DNA from: JALHFZ01 sp964483085
GTDB lineage: Bacteria > Synergistota > Synergistia > Synergistales > Aminobacteriaceae
Reading direction: 5' to 3'
Length of the DNA: 64,000 nt
NCBI GenBank assembly: GCA_964483085.1
Contig: CAYZZX010000001.1
Location: forward strand, 1 to 64,000
The position numbers and the translations under genes are program-made. Shown in pieces: positions 8,074 to 16,430 of this stretch. The notes below the pieces were generated by a model, which did no database searches, was not told where the DNA came from, and saw only the letters and a program-made list of their open reading frames with translations. Every line of letters starts with the position of its first letter. Positions within the stretch are counted from its first letter, which is position 1.

Positions 8074-9987
8074 ATGGAGTTCCCTCCCGTTCCCGGAACG
8101 TCCTTTTTTCCGGTCTGCCGGGAGGACATGGACGCACGGGGGTGGAACGAGGTCGACTTTCTCATGGTCAGCGGAGACGCCTACGTGGACCACCCCTCCT
8201 TCGGCCCTGCGGTGATCGCCCGAGTTCTTGAAAGTCGGGGGTACAGGGTAGGAATGATCGCCCAGCCCGACTGGCGTTCAAAGGACGCATTTCTCGCCCT
8301 CGGCAGGCCCCGGCTTGCCGTTCTCGTCTCGGCGGGAAATCTCGACTCCATGCTCAGTCGTTTCACCGCATCTAAAAAAGGGCGGAGCAGCGACAGCTAC
8401 TCTCCCGGCGGAAAGTCCGGCCTGCGCCCCGACCGCGCGACGATCGCCTACTGCAGCAGAGTTCGCGAGTGCTGGAAGGATATCCCCGTCGTCATCGGCG
8501 GCGTGGAGGCGAGCCTCCGACGCTTCGCTCATTACGACTACTGGTCGGACTCGGTCCGCCGGTCTATGCTTTTCGACAGCCAGGCCGATCTCCTCGTCTA
8601 CGGCATGGGGGAGAAGACCATCCTCGAAATTGCCGACCTTCTCGACCGAGATGCTCCCGTGGAGAACCTGAAGACTCTCCGGGGAACGGCCTGCAGGACG
8701 TCCTCTCCTCCGGAGATCAAGAAGAGGGTAGATGTTCCCTCCTTCGAGGACGTGTCTGCCGATCGGCACGCCTTCGCCGAGGCGTTCCGCCTTCAGTCCC
8801 TTGAACAGGACCCCTTCTCGGGAAAAACCGTCGTTCAGCCCCACGGAGCCGCCTATATTGTTCAGAATCCGCCGTCCTTTCCTCTTTCGGAAAAAGAGAT
8901 GGACGGCGTGTATGATCTTCCCTATACGAGAACCTATCACCCCTCCTACGAGGCGGAGGGAGGCGTTCCCGCCATCCGGGAGGTCCGGTTCAGCCTGACG
9001 AGTCACCGGGGGTGTTTCGGAAGCTGCTCCTTTTGCGCTATCCACTACCACCAGGGGCGGATCATTCAGGCCCGCAGCCATGAATCCCTTCTGAAGGAGG
9101 CCCGGCTGCTGGTCACCCTTCCCGATTTTCGGGGGTACATCCACGATGTGGGCGGACCCACGGCGAACTTCCGCATCCCCGCCTGCGACCAACAGCTCGT
9201 GCGGGGTGCGTGCAAGACGCGCCAGTGTCTCTTTCCGACCCCCTGTCCGAAGCTCCGGCCCGACCACTCCGACTATCTGGAGCTTCTGCGGAAACTTCGG
9301 GCCCTTCCGGGAGTGAAAAAGGTCTTCATCCGGTCGGGAATTCGCTATGACTATGTTCTCGCCGACAAAAAAACTCCTTTTCTCGAAGAGCTGTGCGCTC
9401 ATCACGTGAGCGGGCAGCTGAAGGTAGCCCCGGAGCACGTATCCGACGGCGTTTTGAAGCTGATGGGAAAGTCAAGCCGGCAGAACTACGAACAGTTCAT
9501 GGCCGAGTACAAGGCCATGAACGAAAAGCTCGGAAAGAAGCAGTATATCGTCCCCTACTTCATCGCCTCTCATCCGGGAGCGGGTCTGAAGGAAGCGGTA
9601 GAGCTGGCCGAGTTTCTGAGAGATGTCCGCTTTCAGCCTGAACAGGTGCAGGATTTTATCCCCACTCCGGGCAGCCTCTCCACCTGCATGTACTACACGG
9701 GGCTCGACCCCTTCACGGGAAAAGAAGTTCATGTTCCCCGGGACAGGACGGAGCGGAAGATGCAGCGGGCGCTCCTTCAGTACGGCGAACCCCGGAACCG
9801 GGAGACGGTCATTCAGGCTCTGAAGGCCGCCGGACGGGAAGATCTAATCGGCACCGGGCCGCTCTGTCTCGTGAAGCCCCAGCACAGGGAGGAGGGACGG
9901 AGGAGCGGAAAGGCGTCTAAGGTTTTTCCGAAGGGTAAGGCAGAAGGGACGAAAAGGAGCGGACCAGGGAAGGGCCGGCCTCGGTGA
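8074..9987 (+). CDS. ygiQ: YgiQ family radical SAM protein (UPF0313)
   Basis: About 637 residues. An N-terminal region characteristic of YgiQ is followed by a radical SAM domain with G-C-F-G-S-C-S-F-C (C-x3-C-x2-C, first Cys near residue 314), which binds the [4Fe-4S] cluster that cleaves S-adenosylmethionine. The C-terminal ~40 residues are Lys/Arg/Gly-rich. The ATG at 8074 is preferred over the GTG at 8056 because gggagaag lies directly upstream. The family is widely conserved but its reaction is not established. The 3' end overlaps the convergent transporter gene by 71 bases. Confidence 0.9.
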   Translation: MEFPPVPGTSFFPVCREDMDARGWNEVDFLMVSGDAYVDHPSFGPAVIARVLESRGYRVGMIAQPDWRSKDAFLALGRPRLAVLVSAGNLDSMLSRFTASKKGRSSDSYSPGGKSGLRPDRATIAYCSRVRECWKDIPVVIGGVEASLRRFAHYDYWSDSVRRSMLFDSQADLLVYGMGEKTILEIADLLDRDAPVENLKTLRGTACRTSSPPEIKKRVDVPSFEDVSADRHAFAEAFRLQSLEQDPFSGKTVVQPHGAAYIVQNPPSFPLSEKEMDGVYDLPYTRTYHPSYEAEGGVPAIREVRFSLTSHRGCFGSCSFCAIHYHQGRIIQARSHESLLKEARLLVTLPDFRGYIHDVGGPTANFRIPACDQQLVRGACKTRQCLFPTPCPKLRPDHSDYLELLRKLRALPGVKKVFIRSGIRYDYVLADKKTPFLEELCAHHVSGQLKVAPEHVSDGVLKLMGKSSRQNYEQFMAEYKAMNEKLGKKQYIVPYFIASHPGAGLKEAVELAEFLRDVRFQPEQVQDFIPTPGSLSTCMYYTGLDPFTGKEVHVPRDRTERKMQRALLQYGEPRNRETVIQALKAAGREDLIGTGPLCLVKPQHREEGRRSGKASKVFPKGKAEGTKRSGPGKGRPR

Positions 9988-10834
9988 GAAGCACTGCGAG
10001 AAAGATCAGTACGCACCCTACAGCCATCGGGGGAGTGAATATCTCTCCGAGAAGATAGATGCCGGAGAGTGCCCCGAAGACCGACTCAAGGCTCAGCAGT
10101 ATAGCTGTGTGGGCCGAGGGTGTGAACTTTTGAGCGATGTTCTGTATGGAGAAGGCGATGATGGTGCAGAAGACGATGGTGTAGCCGATGCTCCAGAGCC
10201 CCGCGCCGCCGGGGAGAAATCCCGGCCATGATTCAAAGAGAAGGGCGAAGGGAAGGCTCATAAGGGCCACGACGCCGATCTGAAGGACCGCGAGGACCAG
10301 AGGATCTGTTTTCAAGGCGTAGTGTTCCACCGCCACGAGCTGGCAGGCGAAGAAAAAGGCGCACAACAGGGTCAGCCCGTCGCCGAGCCCCATGGAAAAC
10401 CCCTGGTGGAGGGTGAGCAGCCCCATCCCCGCAAGGCACAGAAAAGAAGCGGCGAAGGAGAGCCCTCCGGGATATTTCTTTCTCAGAGCCCATACGAGAA
10501 AAGGCACGATCACCACGTAGGTGGCCGTCAAAAAAGCCTGTTTTCCCGGAGTGGTGTAGTTGAGCCCGAGGGTCTGGGTGGCAAAGCCTAAAAAGAGAAA
10601 AACCCCTACAACTGCCCCCGCCTCGTAATCTTTTTTTCTCAGGCCCCGAATCCGTTTGCGGAAGAGAAGGGCCATGAGAACAAACGCTCCGGTGAACCGG
10701 AGGGTCAGCAGCCAGAAGGTGGGGTAGCTGTCAAGGGCGTCCTTCATGGCGACGAAACCGAGCCCCCAGAAGAGGGCGACGATGACGAGGGAGAAATCGG
10801 CGAGAAGAGACTTTATCTTTGGAGAAAGGGTCAT
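9917..10834 (-). CDS. EamA/DMT-family transporter
   Basis: A 305-residue inner-membrane protein with about ten hydrophobic helices arranged as two EamA repeats (the second beginning near residue 150). The signature G-L-G-F-V-A-M-K in helix 1 and the charged loops after helix 2 fit the drug/metabolite transporter superfamily. Members export amino acids, nucleotides or other metabolites; the substrate is not predictable. It is divergent from the mbh operon, and its last 71 bases are antisense to the ygiQ 3' end, so both stops lie inside the other gene. Confidence 0.88.
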   Translation of the reverse strand: MTLSPKIKSLLADFSLVIVALFWGLGFVAMKDALDSYPTFWLLTLRFTGAFVLMALLFRKRIRGLRKKDYEAGAVVGVFLFLGFATQTLGLNYTTPGKQAFLTATYVVIVPFLVWALRKKYPGGLSFAASFLCLAGMGLLTLHQGFSMGLGDGLTLLCAFFFACQLVAVEHYALKTDPLVLAVLQIGVVALMSLPFALLFESWPGFLPGGAGLWSIGYTIVFCTIIAFSIQNIAQKFTPSAHTAILLSLESVFGALSGIYLLGEIFTPPMAVGCVLIFLAVLLTEAGPSLVRSFSSLLPYPSEKP

Positions 10835-10927
10835 AGCAGTGGCTCCTTCAATTGGGAAGTTCGAAACAGGGACAAGTATAGCACCTTCACCGGAATCTTC
10901 TTCTTTCTACCACCAGTTTTCATCCGT

Positions 10928-10949
10928 AAGTTAATGAAAAAATTAACTT
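10928..10949. promoter_or_regulatory. Perfect inverted repeat, candidate operator of the mbh operon
   Basis: Two 8-base arms, AAGTTAAT and ATTAACTT, are exact reverse complements around a 6-base A-rich spacer. The site ends three bases before the -35 box of the mbh promoter, where a dimeric regulator would act. The spacing (GTTAA-N8-TTAAC) differs from the usual Rex site (GTTAA-N4-TTAAC), so the regulator is unidentified. Confidence 0.55.
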
Positions 10950-10952
10950 TTA

Positions 10953-10980
10953 TTTACACCCGAAGTATCTGGAGTATAAT
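10953..10980 (+). promoter_or_regulatory. Promoter of the mbh hydrogenase operon
   Basis: TTTACA (10953-10958), a 16-base spacer and a perfect TATAAT (10975-10980). The start point would be near 10987, so upstream in-frame ATG codons (10934, 10979) cannot be translation starts. Confidence 0.7.
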
Positions 10981-11026
10981 GTATCCGAATCGACGGAACC
11001 GGAATAAAGGAACAGGGGGTGGGTAT

Positions 11027-11512
11027 GTGTATGTTTTTGTCGTTTCTTTTTTGATGTATCTTCTGCTCGTCTGGTCGGGCGGAAGAATAGCGATGTTCGA
11101 GGTGGTCGTTGCTCTTGTTCTTGCGGCGGTCATCGCGGTGCTTTTCCGTAGGTGGAACCCCGAAAGAAAACTCAGCATCAGCGGGCTTAATCCCAGAAAA
11201 TGGTTCGATTTCCTTCATTATCTTTTCGGACCCTTCGCTTTGGGGCTGGCAAAGGCCAATATTGACGTGGCAAAACGGGTCATCACGGGAAATATCCGCC
11301 CGGGCATCGTTCGGGTGAATCCGGGGCTGAAAACTGATCTGGGCAAGACGATCCTTGCCGACTCGATCACTCTGACTCCGGGAACTCTTACGGTGGATAT
11401 CGACGACGACGGATGGTTCTATATTCACTGGCTCTTCGTTCGGGACGAGGACCCCGCAGAAGAAGAGCTCTACGGAAATTTCGCCTACTGGGCAAGGAGG
11501 TTGGCTGAATGA
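11027..11512 (+). CDS. mbhA: Mbh hydrogenase subunit A (MrpE-like)
   Basis: First gene of the operon. It encodes a ~161-residue MrpE/MnhE-family membrane protein: two N-terminal hydrophobic helices, then a cytoplasmic domain with the family's N-P-G-L-K-T-D and S-I-T-L-T-P-G-T-L-T-V motifs. In Mbh complexes this small subunit is part of the Na+/H+ antiporter-derived membrane module. GTG at 11027 is chosen because it lies downstream of the promoter, after a G-rich stretch, and gives the family's usual ~160 residues; a longer frame reaches back through the promoter. It overlaps mbhB by four bases. Confidence 0.88.
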   Translation: MYVFVVSFLMYLLLVWSGGRIAMFEVVVALVLAAVIAVLFRRWNPERKLSISGLNPRKWFDFLHYLFGPFALGLAKANIDVAKRVITGNIRPGIVRVNPGLKTDLGKTILADSITLTPGTLTVDIDDDGWFYIHWLFVRDEDPAEEELYGNFAYWARRLAE

Positions 11513-11769
11513 CTACGAATCTTCTCTTTTTCGCGGCCATGCTGATGGGGTTCTACGCCCTCACGGTTTTCTGGCGTCTTGTCGCCGGACCGGAGACGGC
11601 GAATCGGGCAGTCGCCCTCGATACCCTCAACAGCCTTGTGGTGGCCCTGATGATCATCCTGGCTGCTGCCTACGATTCGGTGGTCATGGTGGATGTCGCC
11701 ATAGTGTACGCCGCCCTCTCCTTCGTGGGAACGCTGTTCATCGCCCGGTATATCGAAGGGGGGGTCTAG
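11509..11769 (+). CDS. mbhB: Mbh hydrogenase subunit B (MrpF-like)
   Basis: An 86-residue protein with three hydrophobic helices and the MrpF signature G-P-x-x-x-x-R-x-x-A-L-D-T after helix 1. It belongs to the membrane cation-translocating module together with MbhA and MbhC. Start ATG overlaps the stop of mbhA, indicating translational coupling. Confidence 0.9.
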   Translation: MTTNLLFFAAMLMGFYALTVFWRLVAGPETANRAVALDTLNSLVVALMIILAAAYDSVVMVDVAIVYAALSFVGTLFIARYIEGGV

Positions 11770-11773
11770 AGCC

Positions 11774-12151
11774 GTGACATTTCTGCTCGTGGGGGCTCTG
11801 CTGTTGGTGAGCCTCTTCTTCAACGGACTCGGAGCATTCTCGCTCTACCGTTTTCCTGATGTCTACACCCGGCTTCACGGGGCGACGAAGTGCACCACCT
11901 TCGGCACGCTCTTCGCTGCGTTTGCAGTCTCCCTGTTCTCCGCCATCCGTTACTTCGAGACGGGAGAGAGCCGTTTTATCGTGCTTCTTATTCATACCCT
12001 CATCGCAGCCGCGGTGCTTCTCATAACCAACGCCACCAGCGCTCACGCAATCGCACGGGCCGCCCACAGAAGCGGGATGCTCCCTGCAAGAGCCGTCGTG
12101 GACAGGCTTGAGGAAAAAGAAGAAATGAAAGGCGGTGCCGCCCATGATTGA
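11774..12151 (+). CDS. mbhC: Mbh hydrogenase subunit C (MrpG-like)
   Basis: A 125-residue MrpG/MnhG family protein with three hydrophobic helices and the family motif Y-R-F-P-D-V-Y-T-R-L-H-G-A-T-K following helix 1. Role: small membrane subunit of the antiporter module. A GTG start lies four bases after the mbhB stop; the 3' end overlaps mbhD. Confidence 0.9.
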   Translation: MTFLLVGALLLVSLFFNGLGAFSLYRFPDVYTRLHGATKCTTFGTLFAAFAVSLFSAIRYFETGESRFIVLLIHTLIAAAVLLITNATSAHAIARAAHRSGMLPARAVVDRLEEKEEMKGGAAHD

Positions 12152-12407
12152 TCTCATGCACACAGCAGTTCTGATCATGCTGCTTCTCTCCGCTTTTTTC
12201 GTTCTCTGGTTCAAGGAGCTCATCGCGTCGGCAATTGCCCTCGCCGTATTCAGTCTCATGCTGGCGGTGGAGTTCTATATCCTTCAGGCTCCTGACGTCG
12301 CCATTGCTGAAGCCGCCATCGGGGCCGCTCTGAGCACTATCATCTTCATCATCGCCATCCGGGCCTGCAGCAACGTCCGGAAGATCCAGGGAGACGGAAG
12401 AAAATGA
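12144..12407 (+). CDS. mbhD: Mbh hydrogenase subunit D (MrpA C-terminal-like)
   Basis: An 87-residue protein with three hydrophobic helices and the conserved Q-A-P-D-V-A-I-A-E-A-x-x-G-x-x-L segment seen in the C-terminal domain of MrpA and in MbhD. This is the part of Mrp that pairs with MbhE and MbhF in the sodium path. ATG at 12144 overlaps mbhC by eight bases; a GTG nine bases earlier is an alternative. Confidence 0.88.
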   Translation: MIDLMHTAVLIMLLLSAFFVLWFKELIASAIALAVFSLMLAVEFYILQAPDVAIAEAAIGAALSTIIFIIAIRACSNVRKIQGDGRK

Positions 12408-12673
12408 AGAAAATAATTTTTATCGCTGCGGCAATAATTATCGGAGGCCTTCTCATAGGTGCCCTCGATACGGTTCACCCCTTCGGTGATCCGGGAGTCG
12501 TTCCCATGGACACCTACTACCTCGAAAACTCCCTCAAGGAGCGTTCGACGGAGAACATCGTCACGGCCATCGTCTTCGACTACAGGGGTTTTGACACCCT
12601 GGGCGAGGCAGCGGTGCTCTTCACCGCCCTCTGCTCGATCACGGTCCTCTTCCGGGAAGGGAGGAGAAAGTAA
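12404..12673 (+). CDS. mbhE: Mbh hydrogenase subunit E
   Basis: An 89-residue protein with an N-terminal hydrophobic helix, an acidic/aromatic loop (Y-Y-L-E-N-S) and a second helix containing D-Y-R-G-F-D-T-L-G-E-A. That last motif is typical of the MbhE/MrpA-tail family. It overlaps the stop codons of both neighbours (four bases upstream, one base downstream), so it is tightly coupled in the operon. Confidence 0.88.
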   Translation: MKKIIFIAAAIIIGGLLIGALDTVHPFGDPGVVPMDTYYLENSLKERSTENIVTAIVFDYRGFDTLGEAAVLFTALCSITVLFREGRRK

Positions 12674-13149
12674 TGAATCCCCTTTCTCTCATAGTTCGGG
12701 TCGGATGCGACCTGTTCGCGTGGTTCATGCTCGTCTTTGGAGCGAACGTCATCATTCACGGCTACATGAGCCCGGGAGGCGGTTTTCAGGGCGGCGCTAT
12801 TGCAGCCACCTTCATCGTCTTCCTGCTTGCGGCCTACGGCAGCCGGAAGGTCCACTCATGGGTCAACGAGGGGATCTACGACGTGCTCTTCGATGAACTG
12901 GGACTTCTGTCCTTCATAATACTGGCCTTTCTCGGCCTTCCCACCTCCTTCTTCTTCAACTACCTTGCAACACCCCTCGGTGCCTCCTCTCCGTGGTTCG
13001 CCCCCGGAGCGGGAACGATCTTTTTCATGTCCATAGCCGTTGGAATTGAGGTTACCGGAGCTCTTTCTCTGGTCATCCTCAACATGCATCGAGGAATCCG
13101 GCTCTTCACCGAGAGCCCTATGGAGGAGGAATTGGGTCATGATCGGTAA
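12673..13149 (+). CDS. mbhF: Mbh hydrogenase subunit F (MrpB-like)
   Basis: A 158-residue MnhB-domain protein with four hydrophobic helices and the family hallmark H-G-Y-x-S-P-G-G-G-F-Q-G-G (about residues 35-47). Role: membrane subunit of the cation-translocating module. The gene overlaps mbhG by 11 bases. Confidence 0.92.
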   Translation: MNPLSLIVRVGCDLFAWFMLVFGANVIIHGYMSPGGGFQGGAIAATFIVFLLAAYGSRKVHSWVNEGIYDVLFDELGLLSFIILAFLGLPTSFFFNYLATPLGASSPWFAPGAGTIFFMSIAVGIEVTGALSLVILNMHRGIRLFTESPMEEELGHDR

Positions 13150-13486
13150 CGGTCCGTTTCTGGTGGTGGGAATACTCTTCCTCATCGCCCTCGTCGGCAT
13201 ATTCACCCAGAAGAACCTGATCAAGATCGCCATGGCGATCGCCATCCTGGGCTCTTCTGTCAATCTGTTTCTCGTCGCTCTGGGGTACCGCACCGGCGGC
13301 TCCGTTCCCATCCACTACCTCGCCGGAGAGGGGGGCCCCATGGTCCTTCCCACCCCCCAGGCCATGACTCTGACGGCCATCGTCATCGCTCTTGCGACCA
13401 CGGCGCTGCTGCTGTCGCTCATCATGCTTGTCTACCGGCACTATGGAACTATCAACGTTGACGAAATCCGGAGGTTGAGAGGATGA
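13139..13486 (+). CDS. mbhG: Mbh hydrogenase subunit G (MrpC/NuoK-like)
   Basis: A 115-residue protein with three hydrophobic helices. It matches MrpC/NuoK with G-I-x-x-x-K-N-L-I-K-I-x-x-x-x-x-I-L-x-x-x-V-N-L in helix 2 and a D-P/T-P-Q-A-L/M-T-L-T-A-I-V-I motif before helix 3. The internal ATG at 13139 was chosen because it gives the family's normal ~113 residues; the longer frame reaching back to 13040 would overlap mbhF extensively. Confidence 0.9.
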   Translation: MIGNGPFLVVGILFLIALVGIFTQKNLIKIAMAIAILGSSVNLFLVALGYRTGGSVPIHYLAGEGGPMVLPTPQAMTLTAIVIALATTALLLSLIMLVYRHYGTINVDEIRRLRG

Positions 13487-15048
13487 ACCTGAACGAACAT
13501 CTTCCGGCTTTTCTGCTGGCAGTGCCTCTCTTCGGGGCCTTTACCGCCCCGCTCTTCTCCCTTGGAGGGAAACACCTGCGGAACGCCGCGCTGCTGGCAG
13601 CGACCTTTCTCACCCTTGTTGTAGCCTTTCTCCTGTGGAGGCATGTCAATGCCACGGGAATTGCGGTCTACGTCATGGGAGGAAAATCGTCTGCCCTGAC
13701 TCTTCCCTCGGGTTTGAAATTTCCCGTGCGGATCATTCTCGAGGTGGACGCCTTCAGTGCCTTCATGGCCCTGACCGGCGCGATCGCCTCCTTTGCGGGA
13801 GCTCTCTTCTCGCTGAACTACATGAACCGCTTCACCGGGCTCAACCGCTTCGTCCCCCTCTACTGCCTGCTCACGGCGGGGATGCTCGGGATGATGGTGA
13901 CTGGCGACCTCTTCAACTTCTTCGTCTTCTTTGAAGTGGCCTCCATCGCCTCCTTCGGACTCATCGCCTTCTGGCGGGATAAGCCCGAGGCCATTGAGGC
14001 GAGCTTCAAGTACGCCCTGATCTCCCAGGTGGCCTCAATGTTCATCCTCGTGGCCGCCGGAGCTCTTTACGGCAAGTACAATATCCTGAACATGGCCGCC
14101 ATGGGCAGCGTACTCACCCTCGGAACCCTCGAGAAGGTCGCCCTTGTCTTCCTTGTCGGATCTTTGGCGTGCAAGTGCGGCGCCTTCCCCATGCACATGT
14201 GGCTTCCCGACGCTTACGCAGAAGCGCCCTCCGGTGTGACCTGCCTTCTCGTCGCAGTAAGCCAGGCGTCCCTCTACGGACTGATGAGGGTCTGCTTCTC
14301 CCTCTATGGCGTCACCCTTGGAAGCAGCTTCCTGCCCTGGGTGATCATTCTCCTCGGCCTGGCCTCCATGTTCTTCGGAGTCTCCATGGCGGTGGTGCAG
14401 CATGAGATCAAACGGCTCATGGGGTACCACTCCGTCTCCCAGGTGGGGTACATGCTTCTCGGCCTCGGCGCGGGCCTTCTCGTGCTGCCCGATCCCGCAG
14501 CCCTCGCTTCCTATGGCATCACGGCCATCTCAGGCGGCGTCTACCATATGTTCAACTACACCATGTACAAGGCGCTGCTCTTCCTCACAGCCGGTGCAAT
14601 CTACTACGCTACAGGAAAGCGTGATCTGAACGAAATGGGCGGCCTTGCCAGGAAGATGCCCTATACGACCTTCATGTTCGTCATCGCGGCGGCAGCCATC
14701 TCGGGCCTGCCTCCCTTCAACGGATTCGTCTCGAAGCTGCTCATCTACGAGTCAGTCTTCGCCATTCACCCCATTCTCACGGTGATTGCTCTGGTGACGT
14801 CCGTTCTGACTCTGGCCTCCTTCGTCAAGGTCTTTCAGACGGCCTTCCTCGGCCCTCAGAAGTTCAGCCTTTCCGGCGTGAAGGAAGTTCCCTCGGGGAT
14901 GCTCCTCGGGATGACGGTTCTCACGGTGGCCATTATCGGCGCGTCCCTTTTCCCGACCTGGACGCTCTCCCATCTTGTCGAGCCGGCGGCTAAGGCTCTC
15001 GTTGACCAGGGCGCCTACATCGGCGCAGTCATGGGAGGTGGAATGTAA
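13483..15048 (+). CDS. mbhH: Mbh hydrogenase subunit H (MrpD/NuoN-type antiporter subunit)
   Basis: A 521-residue polytopic protein (about 14 helices) of the proton-conducting antiporter family shared by MrpD, NuoL/M/N and MbhH. The conserved core includes the F-F-x-F-F-E-V segment in TM5 (Glu in the ion path), H-M-W-L-P-D-A-Y-x-x-A-P motif (about residue 240), and the later helix with H-x-x-x-Y-K-A-L-L-F. It is the main ion-translocating subunit. It overlaps the preceding and following genes by a few bases. Confidence 0.93.
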   Translation: MNLNEHLPAFLLAVPLFGAFTAPLFSLGGKHLRNAALLAATFLTLVVAFLLWRHVNATGIAVYVMGGKSSALTLPSGLKFPVRIILEVDAFSAFMALTGAIASFAGALFSLNYMNRFTGLNRFVPLYCLLTAGMLGMMVTGDLFNFFVFFEVASIASFGLIAFWRDKPEAIEASFKYALISQVASMFILVAAGALYGKYNILNMAAMGSVLTLGTLEKVALVFLVGSLACKCGAFPMHMWLPDAYAEAPSGVTCLLVAVSQASLYGLMRVCFSLYGVTLGSSFLPWVIILLGLASMFFGVSMAVVQHEIKRLMGYHSVSQVGYMLLGLGAGLLVLPDPAALASYGITAISGGVYHMFNYTMYKALLFLTAGAIYYATGKRDLNEMGGLARKMPYTTFMFVIAAAAISGLPPFNGFVSKLLIYESVFAIHPILTVIALVTSVLTLASFVKVFQTAFLGPQKFSLSGVKEVPSGMLLGMTVLTVAIIGASLFPTWTLSHLVEPAAKALVDQGAYIGAVMGGGM

Positions 15049-15389
15049 TGTGGACGAAAGTCTTCACCGGCTTCGGATACTGGGATGTGGTCTCCTGGAT
15101 CCTCTTCTTCCTCATCGCTGCGGGGTTCATGAAATTTATCCGCTCCCTTGGCCGGTCAGATTACAAAAAAGGTACCGACCAGGATGAAATATACTGGTCT
15201 GGAAACCCCGTCCCGGAGGACGGAGCGGATATCAGCGTTCCCGCCTCCTCGGCCTACTGGGGTTTTCGAAAGGCTCTCGAGCCCTATTATCGGGCGCTGA
15301 CAGGAATGCACACGGGAATCGCCACGGACATTGTGGGGTACTACATCCTCATTGTGGCCCTCATGGCTGTGCTGATCCTGATCGTGTAG
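15048..15389 (+). CDS. mbhI: Mbh hydrogenase subunit I
   Basis: A 113-residue small membrane protein with a hydrophobic helix near each end (about residues 11-28 and 95-113) and a polar middle. It has no family outside this operon type. Its position between the MrpD-like subunit and the NuoB-like small subunit is exactly that of mbhI in the archaeal Mbh operon, so the call rests mainly on synteny. In known Mbh it links the antiporter and hydrogenase modules. Confidence 0.75.
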   Translation: MWTKVFTGFGYWDVVSWILFFLIAAGFMKFIRSLGRSDYKKGTDQDEIYWSGNPVPEDGADISVPASSAYWGFRKALEPYYRALTGMHTGIATDIVGYYILIVALMAVLILIV

Positions 15390-15402
15390 GAGGTTGGAAC
15401 CC

Positions 15403-15867
15403 ATGAAGCTTGAAAAATACCTTGAAATTCTTCCGAAGTCGCTCTGGGTTACGACCTGCAACTCAGGATCGTGCAACGGGTGCGATATCGAAATAGTTGC
15501 GACCATCAGCCCGCGGTACGACATCGAACGGCTGGGCATGAAACTGGTGGGAACCCCTCGCCATGCGGATGTCCTCGTGGTCACCGGTCCCGTCACAAAG
15601 TACATGACGGAGCGTCTCCGGAGGATCTACGAGCAGGTTCCCGACCCGAAGGTCGTCATTGCCGTGGGCAACTGCGGAGCGTCGGGAGACGTGTTTTACA
15701 AATCCTATAACCTCGACGGCCCTATTGACAAAATCATCCCCGTGGACGTCTATGTCCACGGCTGTCCTCCCCGGCCCGAGGCAATCATCGAAGGCGTTGC
15801 GAAGGCCGTGCTGAAGCTTGAACGCCTCAGAAAAGATCTTGTGAAAGCGAGCGTGGAAGGGGCATGA
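15403..15867 (+). CDS. mbhJ: Mbh [NiFe]-hydrogenase small subunit J (NuoB-like)
   Basis: A 154-residue soluble subunit holding the proximal [4Fe-4S] cluster. The four ligands are visible: C-N-S-G-S-C-N-G-C-D near residues 18-26, G-N-C-G near residue 90 and H-G-C-P-P near residue 120. The ATG at 15403 has aggagg at the right distance; the upstream TTG sits immediately against that site and is unlikely. It transfers electrons from the ferredoxin-like MbhN to the NiFe site in MbhL. Confidence 0.93.
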   Translation: MKLEKYLEILPKSLWVTTCNSGSCNGCDIEIVATISPRYDIERLGMKLVGTPRHADVLVVTGPVTKYMTERLRRIYEQVPDPKVVIAVGNCGASGDVFYKSYNLDGPIDKIIPVDVYVHGCPPRPEAIIEGVAKAVLKLERLRKDLVKASVEGA

Positions 15868-16418
15868 CGTTTCCAAAAGTTTCCCAGGATATTCCTCCGG
15901 TGCCGGTACCCTATAGCAAGGTAACCGCACGCATTTCGGAGGTTTTCGGAGAGAGCTCGGTGGGAAGAATCGCCGAAAAAAAGGCCGGAATAGATGATAA
16001 TGTCTGTTTCTCCGATCTCTGGCTCTCCGTGGAGAAGGATCGTTTTATCGAGATGGTCGATGTTCTCGCCGAGTTTGATTTTCCCCATTTTCATGTGATC
16101 TCGGGGAATGATGACGGCGAGGCCGTGACCCTCCATTACCATCTCAGCCTCTTTCGGCTGGCTGGGAGAGGGGACCGCATCGGCATCACCGTCTCGGTTC
16201 CCGTGTACAAGACCGATCTCGTGATGCCCTCCCTTTTTTCCCGCATCCCCGGGGTGGAGTACAGCGAGCGGGAGATCCGCGAGATGCTCGGCATCGATTT
16301 TGACGGTCTGCCCAACAAGGCTCTTATCTTTCTTCCCGAGGACTGGGACGAGACCATCAAGCCCTGGCGGAGAGATGAAACAGGCCCGGGCGCCGACGAT
16401 GTACGGCATCTTTCCTAG
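15864..16418 (+). CDS. mbhK: Mbh hydrogenase subunit K (NuoC-like)
   Basis: A 184-residue protein of the 30-kDa complex I/NuoC family. The conserved C-terminal E-R-E-I-x-E-M-L-G-I-x-F-x-G segment is followed by L-P-E-D-W. It is a structural partner of the large subunit. The ATG overlaps the mbhJ stop by four bases; aggagg for mbhL follows its stop. Confidence 0.92.
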   Translation: MTFPKVSQDIPPVPVPYSKVTARISEVFGESSVGRIAEKKAGIDDNVCFSDLWLSVEKDRFIEMVDVLAEFDFPHFHVISGNDDGEAVTLHYHLSLFRLAGRGDRIGITVSVPVYKTDLVMPSLFSRIPGVEYSEREIREMLGIDFDGLPNKALIFLPEDWDETIKPWRRDETGPGADDVRHLS

Positions 16419-16430
16419 GAGGACAAGACT

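Noticed and set aside
11027..15389. Reading the first nine mbh genes as a stand-alone Mrp Na+/H+ antiporter
   Set aside because: The genes overlap continuously with the hydrogenase genes and the split MrpA pieces (MbhD, MbhE) and MbhI are specific to Mbh.
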